Shown here piece after piece: positions 13,701 through 24,326 of a DNA stretch of 64,000 nucleotides (within the stretch, counting starts at the first letter, position 1; every line of letters begins with the position of its first letter). The stretch comes from Plutella xylostella. Taxonomy: Eukaryota > Arthropoda > Insecta > Lepidoptera > Plutellidae. The DNA lies in the NCBI RefSeq assembly GCF_932276165.1, contig NC_063993.1:8628001-8692000 (forward strand), in the 5' to 3' direction. The position numbers and the translations under genes are program-made. Under the pieces are notes generated by a model. It worked only from the letters and a program-made list of their open reading frames with translations. It made no database searches and was not told the DNA's origin.

Positions 13701-14192
13701 GTTAGTTGAACAGACGAATCCACTTCCTGTTGAATTATGCAGTACACCATGCAATAAACTGTAGCATCACATGCCTTCATAGCTGTAATTAAGTAACCTT
13801 ACAAGGATTTTTTTTTCCAAATCAATACATTTATTTTAGATAAAAAGTCAATTATTCTAACCGACAGTGGTAGCGATCTGGCCAGCATCTTCTTTTTAGT
13901 TTAATTTTAATTTTATATTAGTTAGTACTATGTAACTAATAAAGCCCATTATTCTTTTACACATTTTTTATAAGAATATAAACTTTAGATTATTTACCAC
14001 TGACGTCTGAAGGTAAGTACGATATGAATCATCCAAGTTGGTAGGTACTGACAAGCTCACAACCTTTGTGTGGGCTGCATTTGTCGACCTACAACCTTTC
14101 ACGTGAGCCAAAGGGCGCGGAAGTTACGTCATCACTTACTGAGTACCCGGAATACTTCATTGCATTTTGGTTACTAAGGATCAATACAGTAT
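10706..14192. other. gene-free stretch, with GC-richer island near 12.65-12.9 kb
   Basis: Open frames of 60-120 codons overlap on both strands at 11,524-12,108 but have no motif or splice support. The segment at about 12,650-12,900 is clearly GC-richer and CpG-bearing (GGCGCGGCGGGCGCGG) than its surroundings and could be a promoter or enhancer. That is only a composition argument. Confidence 0.4.
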
Positions 14193-14490
14193 GTCTAGTA
14201 TAGGTTTGACAGTTTGTCGAAAACTATAAAAGTTTCAGTTTTCTCGCATACAAACTGGCGCCTCTAGCGGAAACTATCATGAAACTTTTGACAGATTATA
14301 CAGGTGACAAAAGAACACACACACACACACACACTCACGCCTTGTACTAATGTACTCCCTTGCGGGGTAGGCAGAGATGCATTGCTACACCCACTTTTCG
14401 CCAGAGTGTTATGTTAGTCCCAATGTAATAGGGGACAAAAGAAAACCAAAACTTTTTTCTTTACGTAAATTGCAAAGCCCGTACTAGAGG
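14193..14490. repeat. CTAGTA-tip repeat, copy A (interrupted by a SINE)
   Basis: The sequence from GTCTAGTATAGGTTTGACAG to GCCCGTACTAGAGG matches the uninterrupted copy at 15,979-16,153 on both sides of a SINE piece at 14,316-14,433. The ends are imperfect inverted repeats (CTAGTA.. and ..TACTAG), suggesting a MITE of about 175 bp. Non-coding. Confidence 0.8.
14316..14433 (-). mobile_element. 5'-truncated SINE insertion
   Basis: This is the 3' part of the same tRNA-derived SINE as at 7,635, in minus orientation, with an (AC)n tail at 14,316-14,333. The tRNA head is missing (5' truncation at the AATAGGGG segment). It is flanked by the 10-bp duplication GACAAAAGAA at 14,306-14,315 and 14,434-14,443. 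The paralogous empty site is at about 16,096 in copy B of the host repeat. Confidence 0.9.
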
Positions 14491-15659
14491 TATTTGTATA
14501 ATCTACGGTAGAAATATTATATATATGCTTTTGTATTGTTTTTGGCCTCCCAAACGAACGTAGTTTGAGGTGTTATAACCTCATTTTGTAAAAGCTTAAG
14601 TCCCTACCATGTTTTTATAAATTATAATTAATATAGGTATAATAATAAAATACCAAATTATGTTTTTTTGCATCCATTAAGTTTTTATTTACAAATTGTA
14701 TTTTAATATAAAAATACAACCTCAATTTAAAAAAAAAAAAAAAAAAAAAATCTATCTATTTCCGAAATTCGACATTCGAGATAGATGAGACAGATTTAGA
14801 TTAAAATTGATATTTATCGGTGCAGAACTATTTTCAAAAACTATGGAAAATTTATGGATTAATAAAATTTATATTCTCTAAAGTATTGCAACGGAATTTT
14901 AAATTAAAAAAAAAACATTTCAGCTTACTATAAAACTAAATACGGATATGGCGGAATAGTTGATGCTTACATTAGAGGTACTTAACAACGTAGCTAAAAA
15001 AATAAAAATAAAACGTACTTAATGTAAGTAAGTACAGCTATCACTTTTTATCACTATCCTGTAAGACTGAATTCTTTATTTGTTTTCTTCTAATTATCAG
15101 TTAGAAATTATATTAATCGGGATACTAGAGTACTTTCTAAACTATTTAATTGGGCGAAGCCTGATAACCTTTAGACTGGAAAATTTATGCTGTTATAAAT
15201 TCAACCACTCGCCAATAGCCAACCGATAATTGTGAAAAACTACCATAGATCTATAAAGATACGGTCCTAATTGCCTTGAGCAAGTAACCACGCTATTAAA
15301 GCCCAATTTTCCTACTGAAACTTTACAAAGTATTAGTATGTTGCTAAGAATTATACAAGAGCTGTTTTACTATGAAACTATACCAATAAACAAGTTTATT
15401 GTACCTAGAAGTCGTTTCCAAGTAACGATCTCAGTTTTCAGCCAGGTTAACAATAATAATAATAACTTATTTATTTAAACTAAATATGGGGCACCAAATT
15501 ATTAGGGCATACATCATCAAATTGAGCACTGTTCTCCAAACTAGATGAAAATCAGTTTTTCAGAAGACAGTTCTTTTTCAGATTTATGACATAATAGTAA
15601 AATATAAAATGTAAGAAGATCACATACCTAAATTAGGCATCACTAAAATTATCATGTTA
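14491..15659. other. gene-free stretch with poly-A tract
   Basis: A run of about 22 A lies near 14,729-14,750. No body of a retroposon is evident beside it. A short (AAT)n-like tract occurs near 15,452. No exon was recognised. Confidence 0.4.
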
Positions 15660-15803
15660 GGGCTGATTTTGCAATAGTCAGAATATAAAATTTATTTGAG
15701 GAATAATTGTGTTGCTGTCCCCTGTGAATTATTTGTATTTGACAGTGACAGCAACAATTTTATTCCTCAGATAACATTTATCTGACCATTGAAAAATCAG
15801 CCC
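15660..15803. mobile_element. PIF/Harbinger-like MITE, GGGCTGATTTT tips
   Basis: The 144-bp element begins GGGCTGATTTTGCAATAGTC and ends with the inverted GACCATTGAAAAATCAGCCC. It is flanked by TTA at 15,657-15,659 and 15,804-15,806. A 3-bp TTA duplication with G-rich tips is the signature of the PIF/Harbinger superfamily. The subterminal arms (TTATTTGAGGAATAATTG against CAATTTTATTCCTCAGATAA) are also complementary, so nearly the whole element folds. Confidence 0.85.
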
Positions 15804-15978
15804 TTAGTATTGTAATATATAAATAATAACTAGGTACTTACACAAAAAGTCCGATTCTGTAGTCCATTTTTTAGTTTAGCTGTCAAAACTTAAAGTCAAA
15901 TTCGGAACAAAGAATTTATTTCGACGATATAAATTTGAAAATTGTTGTCTTGAGGTCTCCAACTCTCGCCTCCAGTAC

Positions 15979-16153
15979 GTCTAGTACAGGTTTGATAGTT
16001 CATCGAAAACTATAAAAGTTTCAGTTTTCTCACATACAAAGTGGCGCTTCTAGCGGAAATTATCATGAAACTTTTGACAGATAATGTATGCAGGTGACAG
16101 AAGAAAACCAAAACTTTTTTCGTTTGCATAAATTGCAAAACTCGAACTAGAGG
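15979..16153. repeat. CTAGTA-tip repeat, copy B (intact)
   Basis: Intact paralogue of the repeat at 14,193. It keeps CTATAAAAGTTTCAGTTTTC, CTAGCGGAAATTATCATG and AGAAAACCAAAACTTTTTTC in the same order without the SINE. The copies differ by scattered substitutions, so both are old. Confidence 0.8.
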
Positions 16154-16806
16154 CCGAGAACCTACACATGCGTGGCAACAATTAGTTACACGTCTGAACG
16201 TCTCAGAAGTTTGACGAAACACACGGTATTAATTATCTGTGACGGTGCGATTAGTCATTAGTGACGTATCCATTAGCACGAAACATAAGATATTGCTATA
16301 TCTTAGTACCAAGGGTGCTGTACAGTCAGCGCTGTAAACACATTATGATCTTCGACCTTGTCAAAGTATAAATTAGGAAACCGTCAATAGCTTCAGTGCT
16401 TGATGGTGAAGTTTGGTTGTGACAAGGAACACAGCTGTGCATTGTGTATACTATTTATGCAACTGGCTCTACATGAGTGTAACCCAATAGACCTACTACT
16501 ACTACCAACATAACCAGCGAACGGAAAATATAAAAAAAATATTTTTTCTTTTTCGCGCCAGCCAGGATTTAAAATTCTTAATTCAAAATGAGCGTGCACT
16601 AAGCCGGGTGACCGTGCTGTAACACGACAGTTCTAATCCTAGGGGAGCGGGCCGCGTGCGCCCCGCGTGTGGCTAATGATGTTGACCCGATTATTAGATG
16701 AACCCAGCATACGTGAAAAGACCGCTAAACTGAAATGATTCCGTTTTCATTTATGATGAGAGTGGGAGATGAAATTTTGTAGGCTGTGAGATGCCTTGTG
16801 CGTAAT

Positions 16807-16980
16807 ACTAGTAGGTATAAATATTATGTATCGACATAATAGGATTATTCAGATTTCTACGTGAAATTTTCGTTAAAGCTATAAAAGCAAACTACTAGTA
16901 GGTATACTTAGTATTATGTGCCGACATAACACGATTATTCAGATTCGTAGATGGAGTTTTCGTTAAAGCTATAAAAACAA
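16807..16980. repeat. two-unit degenerate tandem repeat, about 87 bp
   Basis: Units start at ACTAGTAGGTATA (16,807 and 16,894). Both contain GATTATTCAGATT and TTTTCGTTAAAGCTATAAAA at matching offsets. Scattered mismatches show that the duplication is not recent. Non-coding. Confidence 0.75.
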
Positions 16981-18244
16981 AATTTTCTTGATACGATCGC
17001 ACAGATAATACTCATAAATCATATAACAACTCGTCAACCAATGCGACGATGGTCTAGAAACATCGTAAAATGTGATTGATGTTTCATCGATGCAAATAGC
17101 GTATATGCAATCATAATACAGCTCAGGGAATATGACTAGAATTTATATCACGGACTGACCGGCTAAAGCTAAAATTGGTTTTCAGTACACACAGTACTAG
17201 CAAGGGTAGTTATTAAACTGAATTCTGATTACAAAGGAATATTTTTGATTGAACCCAATAAAATATAGTTTTTCTTTCTATTTTTATTTCCTGTCTGAAA
17301 CGTTCCCAAACATTCTTCAGCTGTTACAGTCTACTCGAATGTGTCGGACATGGGCTTGTCAAATCCAAAAACCGCTCTTCGTGTTTCCGAAACTACTAGA
17401 AAATGACATTGGTCGTGATTTCGGCGACTGTTTCCACTCGGCCGTCGCTGTTTCCAGATTAGTGTAGCGGAGACACACCGCGACTCGCTCCGTGCTGTGA
17501 CTACCAAACAGGCGCGCTATTCTGACCAGTCATATGAACCCGCAAAATATTAACATTTTGTTATCCCTTTACATTTTTCATCATGAACACTTACAGTCGG
17601 TACCTACCGCCGCCATACGTTGATTGCTTGCTTGCTTCCTTCCTTGTCAACAACGCGTGAATTGACAGTCAATCACAGCAATAAATACGCGTACTACAAT
17701 AAGATCAAAATATACATAATAATATATTTACATGAGCAGACAGATCCTTGCCTGTAATTGGCTGTTACTTTTTGTCATTTGCTATCCCGACTGCTTCATT
17801 ATAATAACCAATTTTTTACAATCGCTATAATTTTATCTTTAGATTTCTGTGTCTTTAGGAACAACAAATAGCACAGCAAACATGAAGCACACTGGAGTCA
17901 TACGTTATTTTATTTCACGGCATCTTCACTGTCCAGAATACGTCTCCAGGGTGAGTGCAGAGAGGGCCTCGTGTCCACGAATAATCACTGGTACCGAATA
18001 AACATTCTGTCGAACGTCGACGTCGCGTCACGGAGGCTGAATGCGTGGACCTCAACGTCGGATTGACTGGCTTTTGATGCCGCTACGTTTTGTTTTCTGA
18101 ACACTAATATGTTACAGGCCTGTGCTTTGAAAGGCGGAAGATGGAATTGATGCTGGTAGGATAATATGTGGGTAGCAAGCAATGCAGCGAGCTTATTTGA
18201 TTAGATAAAAAGGTTTAAAAATTCTATAGCTAATTATTAATTAT
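16981..18244. other. gene-free stretch
   Basis: No exon was recognised. A GC-richer patch at 17,420-17,520 (GGCGACTGTTTCCACTCGGC and downstream) could be regulatory. A short TTGCTTGCTTCC-type tract occurs near 17,625. Confidence 0.4.
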
Positions 18245-18475
18245 ACACTCGCGAGCAATGAGAAAGTTCCAGATGCAAAATGCCGATATCAGTTATTTTA
18301 ACATGATGTTTTTTTTTAACACAATGTTAGCGTTTTTAGTTGGTAATATTTTCATGCGCTGTTAAATTTAATATAGGTACTTCATTAATGCAGATGTTGT
18401 CACTAAGCTAGACTTTTGCGTTTAGGAGTAATTTGGAGCTATTGTTACTTTAACTTTTTCATTTCTCGCAGTAGG
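18245..18475. mobile_element. MITE, ACACTCACGRGC-tip family
   Basis: Left tip ACACTCGCGAGCAATGAGAA follows TA. The right end ACTTTTTCATTTCTCGC is its decayed inverse. The interior (GTTTAGGAGTAATTTGGAGC, ATGTTAGCGTTTTTAG) aligns with the copy at 2,676-2,911. Non-coding. Confidence 0.7.
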
Positions 18476-18965
18476 TATATCTTCTAACGCGTCTTGATAT
18501 GGCATGCCTATTAAGGGAAAAGCAACTTTTTTTGACCGAATTCAAAGAAAGGAGGTTCCCAATTCGATTAGATTTTTCTTTTAATAATACATATAATTAA
18601 TGCCTTATATTATATCACATTGTACTGTTTACTTACTTCTCTCGCCTCCCGACGCCTGAGCCAGCTAATCAAGCAACATGCCGTGCGTACAATTTGCCGT
18701 CGGACGTCGACCCGCGCTTAGTTCCCCGATGGGGGATTGGCAGGTAATATCGCGCGTCACTCCGCTGCGTGAGCCTTATACGGGTCACTCTACCTAACCT
18801 AACCACAACTATATTATATCGTTAAGCTAAGCGTCCACCTATTAGTATCATACGCATCGGAGCAAACGGATTTTCATAAATATATGGAGAAACGGCGTGT
18901 CGGCAATACCGCTGAATTGGACGCACTTCTGTGAACATGACTTATCAATAATACGACTAGGTTCT

Positions 18966-19081
18966 TACCACAAAAACATAGACAGTGTTTAACAGATGTT
19001 TAGCGCTGTCAAACGCCTACTAAATCTGACAAATTTCGTTATAAACACTTGTTAAACAGCGTTTAAAGTTTTTTTGTGGTA
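18966..19081. mobile_element. MITE, TACCACAAAAA tips
   Basis: Begins TACCACAAAAACATAGACAG and ends with the inverted GTTTTTTTGTGGTA. The subterminal GTGTTTAACAG and CTTGTTAAACAGC also face each other. 116 bp, non-coding, only copy in the window. No clear target duplication. Confidence 0.65.
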
Positions 19082-20379
19082 GTGCAGTTACCTTTTACCG
19101 TACTGATTGCATGACAGGTCTCGTTCATTAGTTTTTTGTGAAGCTAGTGTGGCCGTCCTGGCTGTCAGCTGACTGGTACAAGAGTACACCACAACGTGCC
19201 TGCTGCAATGGAAGTGCTTTGAAGAGTAATGGTCGCCATTTTTTCTCACATAACCTTTGGAAAGGTGTGGGCGTTTTTTTAGTTTGAAGTATGTCAGAAA
19301 TCTCTCAGCAAGCGAATGGTTGTAACTATTCTGCATCATTTTAGGCTATTCATAAAAGGTAAACCAACTGTGTGTATGTTTAATTGCGTTTATTTAAAAA
19401 CTAGGCTTTTTGCCATTATCTCGTTGAATAGGTTTATAATTTGAGCAATGTACGTCATAATTCTAGTCAGTATGTCATAGACAAAACAAACGATTCGCAT
19501 TAGCGACTTTAATAGACTCGCAACAGAGACATTAGCATTAGCGTGGTGATTGTGATCTCGCTATATCAGGGGAGTATTTTCGATTTTCCGCCAATCACAC
19601 GTTTATGGGAGATGAATCGTGAAATACCAAAAACAGAGATGGAATTAGGGGGGCAATTCCGGTGATTCGGGAGATAATGGCCAGGGTCCAGTTTTTTTAC
19701 TGTTATGAAATTTATCATAAATTTGGTGTGTTACCTTGTATAAATACTAAGAACATTTTGTTATCTAATAGTAATAGTTGATAATAAACTCGCTGTATTG
19801 TAACAATTAAATAAAATAAAATAACAACGAATTTAAAATATACTGGACAAAGGGTCGTTTTTTCAATTCTCAGACAAACCTAGAAATACCTGAAGGGTCG
19901 TCGAAATAAGGCCCCGACGGGATTCCTCGTGAGAACAAGTGAGCTTTCTGATGATAAATTAAACCCACTAAGCCATTTACGTGTCTTTACATACTTTATA
20001 AGCCCAAAGACAAATACCTAAATACCCCCAAAATGGTTCCCTGTTTTGCGATTTAGGCGTAGGATGAGAGTGGTAACTAATAGCCAAAAAAAAAACACTA
20101 TCTTACAAGCTTTTTTTTTACATACGTAATCCTAATTAGATTATTCATTTGTTTCAGGTAATATGTCTTCAAACACACTCACCAATGCTATGGCTCACGA
20201 CCTCAAAAGACGTTTGTGGTTCCATATTCATACATAATAGTCTAGTCAATAATTATTATTACCATTTATATTTGGTTCTACGTTCTGTATTTTAGGTTTG
20301 AGAGACAGAGATGAATGTGACCTTTGTGTGGTTTTCGCGGTCGCGTCACGACGGACGGTGCGACGACGTGGAAGGGTGC
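19082..20379. other. gene-free stretch
   Basis: No exon or repeat family recognised. A stretch after the acceptor-like TTTGTTTCAG at 20,157 is open for about 40 codons but has no recognisable motif or downstream partner, so I do not call it. Confidence 0.4.
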
Positions 20380-20511
20380 AGGGGGGTCACTCTATACTGA
20401 CCAAAAACGAACGAAAGAGGGCTATCGCGAAATCAGCACGTTTTACCACGAGATAGATTCGTGGCTCGAACAACACCGAAACGTTTTTCGTCATGTATAG
20501 ATTGACCCCCT
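20380..20511. mobile_element. MITE, GGGGTCACTCTATA family
   Basis: Tips AGGGGGGTCACTCTATACTG and TGTATAGATTGACCCCCT enclose the family's ACGAGATAGA-containing interior. Complete copy, non-coding. Confidence 0.85.
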
Positions 20512-21636
20512 GGTGTGCTGGTAAACCAATAATTAAGTGTGATTGGTGTGTCCTCGGCTAACTCCGCACGGGTCACAGGGGGCCGTTTAATTGTTGTACC
20601 TACGCGTCGCGTGTAAATTACAAAATTGGTTTTGTGGGAACTCGTCGTATAGGTAGGTACACCAATGTTGCCTTTGATTAATTCTACCCATAACTGTGAT
20701 ATTTTTGGTTTTCAAATCAAATGGATGACATCATTATCTTTCATTCAAAATCAAATTTAAACAAATGACTTGTAATAGGTGAGCATAATATAACAATCAA
20801 TAGTAACCTCGAGTATTATACCTACGTACTGAAGAAGAAGTCAAGGGTATGCAGAGTACATTTTTTATTGTTTTCAAAACGTTGCAAAGGCTTTTATCTT
20901 TATTTCTCGTGCGCTGTTTTTTTTATCAATCATCTCAGCGATGCTAATTGGCATCTTCAGAGTTATTAGGTCAAACGGTGTAGGTTGGATCCGTAGGCTT
21001 TAAATTTAAATTGTTTATTACTTTGAAGAGGTATTATTTTGACAGTTGTATATAAAGAGAGACCTTCATTGTCAATTTAGCAACTTCAATAGGGCCCGAT
21101 GCCATGGCTGAGTGGAATCGTGAATCACGTTAATGAATGCATCAGTTTTCCATTGAACCGAGAGCCCTTGCTTGGTTCAAGTAGCAAAATAGATATGGCT
21201 TTAATGAAACATTATTGACAGGCAACTTAAATAGCGCTTCTTGGAACCCTTGGCAACATTTCACGGGATGAGGATTTTTGGTGTCATTTCTGCACTGATA
21301 CTATCATTTATCAAAGGATAGTTTACTACGTTAATGATTTTAGTACAAAGAAAAATAACAAAGAGTGGCGATACTTTTCCAGCATAAAAAGTGACGCTGT
21401 AACACCAGGCTGTCTCGCCACCGCTCTCAAAGGAAACAAAAGGACGTAGCTCAGTTTATAGGATTCCTTGGCGTAGTCATAAACCCTTTGTCGTGTAGAC
21501 TATTTTGTTCAAGAAGAAGACATTTTGCTCTTAGAGCTTAGGTATACTGTGTTTGAAGTTTAACATTAAAGTTCCTTCCTAATGAAAAGTTAAATGTAAT
21601 TTTTTTGTTTCCTCCACTACTGGACATAGGCTTCTA
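20512..21636. other. gene-free stretch
   Basis: AT-rich sequence with no exon seen. A CCTCCACTACTGGACATAGG fragment at 21,610 resembles the RTE tail motif and is probably a scrap of LINE. Confidence 0.4.
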
Positions 21637-21778
21637 TGTACAGTCAGCTGCATAAGTAGCTATACACTTTCGAATCTTGTCAATCTAACAAAATGCCTAT
21701 CTAAACATTGAAGCATTGACGGTTCGTCAGTTTGACAAGGTACAGAAGTGTATAACAACTTATGCAGCTGATCGTACA
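21637..21778. mobile_element. MITE, TGTACAGTCAGCTG tips
   Basis: Starts TGTACAGTCAGCTGCATAAG and ends with the inverted ACTTATGCAGCTGATCGTACA-like tip. Inner arms (TATACACTTTCGAATCTTGT against ACAAGGTACAGAAGTGTATA) continue the complementarity, so the 142 bp form one long hairpin. Non-coding. Confidence 0.75.
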
Positions 21779-22000
21779 ATACATTATGCTTTTTCGCGGA
21801 GATTTGCATCGCGTTTAAAACCGTCTGCAATAAAAAATGCACACTATAGCACTCAATGATACCTAATGTTACAATTGAAATGGTGGAATACCTAATATTT
21901 CAAATTGGTCTTGTAGTTTCTCAGACTAATGTTACGTAAACGTAGTCTAAATAACTAAAAATAATCATGTTAAAAAAATACCTCAAGACAAACTTAAACT

Positions 22001-22132
22001 ATATTTAACGAACAGCAGAACCCTCATAGTAAAGTTCCTCGCCATTCTCGACTAGATTTTAAACACATATTTAACGAACAGCAGAACCCTCATAGTAAAG
22101 TTCCTCGCCATTCTCGACTAGATTTTAAACGT
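22001..22132. repeat. 66-bp tandem duplication, identical units
   Basis: The unit starting ATATTTAACGAACAGCAGAA and ending CTAGATTTTAAAC occurs at 22,001 and again at 22,067 with no difference over the shared 64 bases. This is a very recent duplication or an assembly artefact. Non-coding. Confidence 0.9.
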
Positions 22133-22505
22133 CGCACCAGCTAATAGATTTTTTCACAGAAGTCGCCGCTACGAAGAAAGGGAGATTTTTACTGAGCAAA
22201 TTAACATTTACATAGAAAATTTCTATTAAAATTTCCCGTTAAGTTTTAGCTTCCTTCATTTGAAAGTCGGATTCGGTTGTAATTATTCGTAGTTTGTATC
22301 ACTTGACCGCATTTCCGCTCTCGTATCTACCGCTGTCCGTCTTCAGCGAATGCAAATTGCAAATGGCGCCACAAATAGGCTAGTTGCTTACTAACTGAAA
22401 AACTTACAGTACCGGGACTACCTACAGCGGCTGCAATATTATTTGCAAACTAGTGTATTTGTGAAGGATGCCGGTGTCTTCTACTGAAAACTTACTGAAT
22501 GGACT

Positions 22506-22800
22506 ATTAAAAAAATTAAAAAACCGACTTCAAAAAACCACTAAAATGTAAGAAATAATTTAAGGTTTACACAAATTCTACTCGTATGAGACAGTACAAA
22601 TATACCTAAGCAGGAACTGTTCTTTTTTTATGTTGGTGCGGTGACAAAGTAATCTGAAGAAATATGGCACCAACTTCAAAAAAGAACAGTTCCTGCTTAG
22701 GTATATTTGTACTGTCTCATACGAGTAGAATTTGTGTAAACCTTAAATTATTTCTTACATTTTAGTGGTTTTTTGAAGTCGGTTTTTTAATTTTTTTAAT
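22506..22800. repeat. long hairpin, about 122-bp arms
   Basis: Bases about 22,506-22,628 and 22,679-22,800 are near-perfect reverse complements separated by about 50 bases. The spacer itself starts TTGGTG and ends CACCAA. The hairpin forms the left third of the CCGACTTC element. Transcription would give a long double-stranded RNA. Confidence 0.9.
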
Positions 22801-23305
22801 TATTATTTTATTTAATAGTTTTTAGTTTATTTGTAATAATTTTCAATCAAAAGTAAGGTGCAAATGATACCAAAATGTCCTACTAATCAATACGAATCAT
22901 TCAAGCCTAAACACGAAGTAGTTGCTATATACCGTTGAGGAGTTCCCCTGACTGCCTTCCGTTTCCATCATCAGATCAGCTCAAGGTCACCATCATATTT
23001 TTTTGTTATAAGAACTATATTTATGTTCTTAATTTCATTAGAATCGGTTAATATGTGCCCAAAATGGAAATTCATACCCTGTTTTTACCCCTTTACCCAC
23101 CCTTGGGGGTGAGATAAAATTCTGAAAAAAAAATGGGACCACCTGGAAGCTCAACCCAATACAACAAAAAAAGAATTTTCAAAATCGGTTCATAAACGGC
23201 GGAGTAATCGGTGAACATACATAAAAAAAAATATAAAAAAAAAAAAAAAAAAAAAAGATCCCGACGAATTGAGAACCTCCTCCTTTTTTTGAAGTCGGTT
23301 AAAAA
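22512..23305 (+). mobile_element. CCGACTTC-ended lepidopteran repeat, full copy
   Basis: Starts AAAAAACCGACTTCAAAAAA and ends TTTTTTGAAGTCGGTTAAAAA, so short inverted tips bound about 790 bp. After the left hairpin comes a body with CAAATGATACCAAAATGTCC, CCGTTGAGGAGTTCC, CCTTTACCCACCC and CGGCGGAGTAATCGGTGAAC, then an A-rich tract. The same body occurs at 26,352 (3' part), in both arms of the element at 54,555 and in the one at 56,820. No coding capacity. I know this as a widespread moth repeat but cannot assign its class. Confidence 0.75.
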
Positions 23306-24040
23306 TACCTATACCTCTCTCATCTAGCCACTTGTGCGTGATACTCATATAAGTAGTTTTATTTATTCCTATGTTATTTTAACGGGCATTCATAATCTTG
23401 TATGCATACAGCATATAGGTACAGAAGATGAAACCCCTGATCTTCTGAATCGAATATCGTATTCAGGCTGTACTTAACCATTAAATTTGTTAACAGTAAT
23501 AACCACAGCAATACTGCACATTCTCTACAACTCTACCTGGGCGTGGTGTTGTAGTTAACGAGGATCCGCCGCCTCTTCCGCGCCCGAGACCCGCAGGAGT
23601 CATGTGATACGGACTTGACCAGCCCTGACTCAGCAATAGTACAGGGTGCTAGTAGTTACGAGTGCTAAATTACAAGTAATGGTAGGGGAGATAAGTCTTG
23701 TACACAAAATTGAAGAGAGTGTAGCTAAGATTCTCGAAGATTCAATCAAATGAAAGCCATGCTACCCAATAAAAACTATTGAATATCTGTTTTTTAGAGG
23801 TAGTGTATGGTGCAAACTTATGTAGGTGAGAAACTTGAATATTCACAAGGATAATTTATCAAAGCGGCCACCAACACAGAGATTAACATATCAACTTCCG
23901 TGCTTTTGTTCTTTCGACCTTTCTTAGCTGGTGCAAGTGACACCCCTAGAGGAAGTCACTGCAACACCGCGACGCTTCCCCCACGGCCCGTGGCGGCGGC
24001 GGCGGCGGCGGCGGTGGTGTGAAGCTGGAGGGTTATTCTA
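23306..24040. other. gene-free stretch with (GGC)n microsatellite
   Basis: A GGC repeat of about seven units lies at 23,992-24,014 within a short GC-rich island. It is open in one frame as polyarginine, but that frame lacks gene support. Otherwise nothing was recognised. Confidence 0.5.
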
Positions 24041-24175
24041 CAGGGTGTTGCAAAAATGGTATACTAAGCCGAAACCTACGTGTGCAGCATGTTATATCTC
24101 AGCTCAGAAATGAAATCAGAAAGCCAAAATTCGCAAACAAAGACATCCTTTTTTTAGAGAATTTTGCAACACCTT
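24041..24175. mobile_element. CAGGGTGTTGCAAAA MITE, decayed copy
   Basis: Left tip CAGGGTGTTGCAAAAATGG follows TA. The right tip is the eroded AATTTTGCAACACCTTTA. It shares TACTAAGCCGAAACCTACG and GTGCAGCATGTTATATCT with the complete copy at 57,237. It abuts a second MITE at its right end. A TA target and CAGGGTG tips fit Tc1/mariner. Confidence 0.75.
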
Positions 24176-24326
24176 TATACTGACTATGAGCGAACGAGCC
24201 GAAGCTACCGTGCAATCGGCAAGTTAAATATAACGAGATAGAGTCTTGGTTATTGCAGGAATGCTCCGAAACTATGTTTATCGTCATGTAAATAAATAAA
24301 TAAATAAATGTAGAGTGACCCCCCTG
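24176..24326. mobile_element. MITE, GGGGTCACTCTATA family, left tip lost
   Basis: Begins inside the element (TACTGACTATGAGCGAACGA) directly after the neighbouring MITE and ends GTAGAGTGACCCCCCT. An (AAAT)n expansion at 24,290-24,310 interrupts the right arm. The left tip was probably replaced when the two elements met. Confidence 0.75.

Noticed and set aside
20158..20240. Possible exon after TTTGTTTCAG
   Set aside because: The open stretch ends without a donor and the peptide is not recognisable; chance is more likely.
22001..22132. CRISPR-like repeat
   Set aside because: There are only two units with no spacers, in a eukaryotic setting; it is a simple tandem duplication.
23931..24113. Polyarginine-containing open frame
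   Set aside because: It is created by the (GGC)n microsatellite and runs into a MITE.
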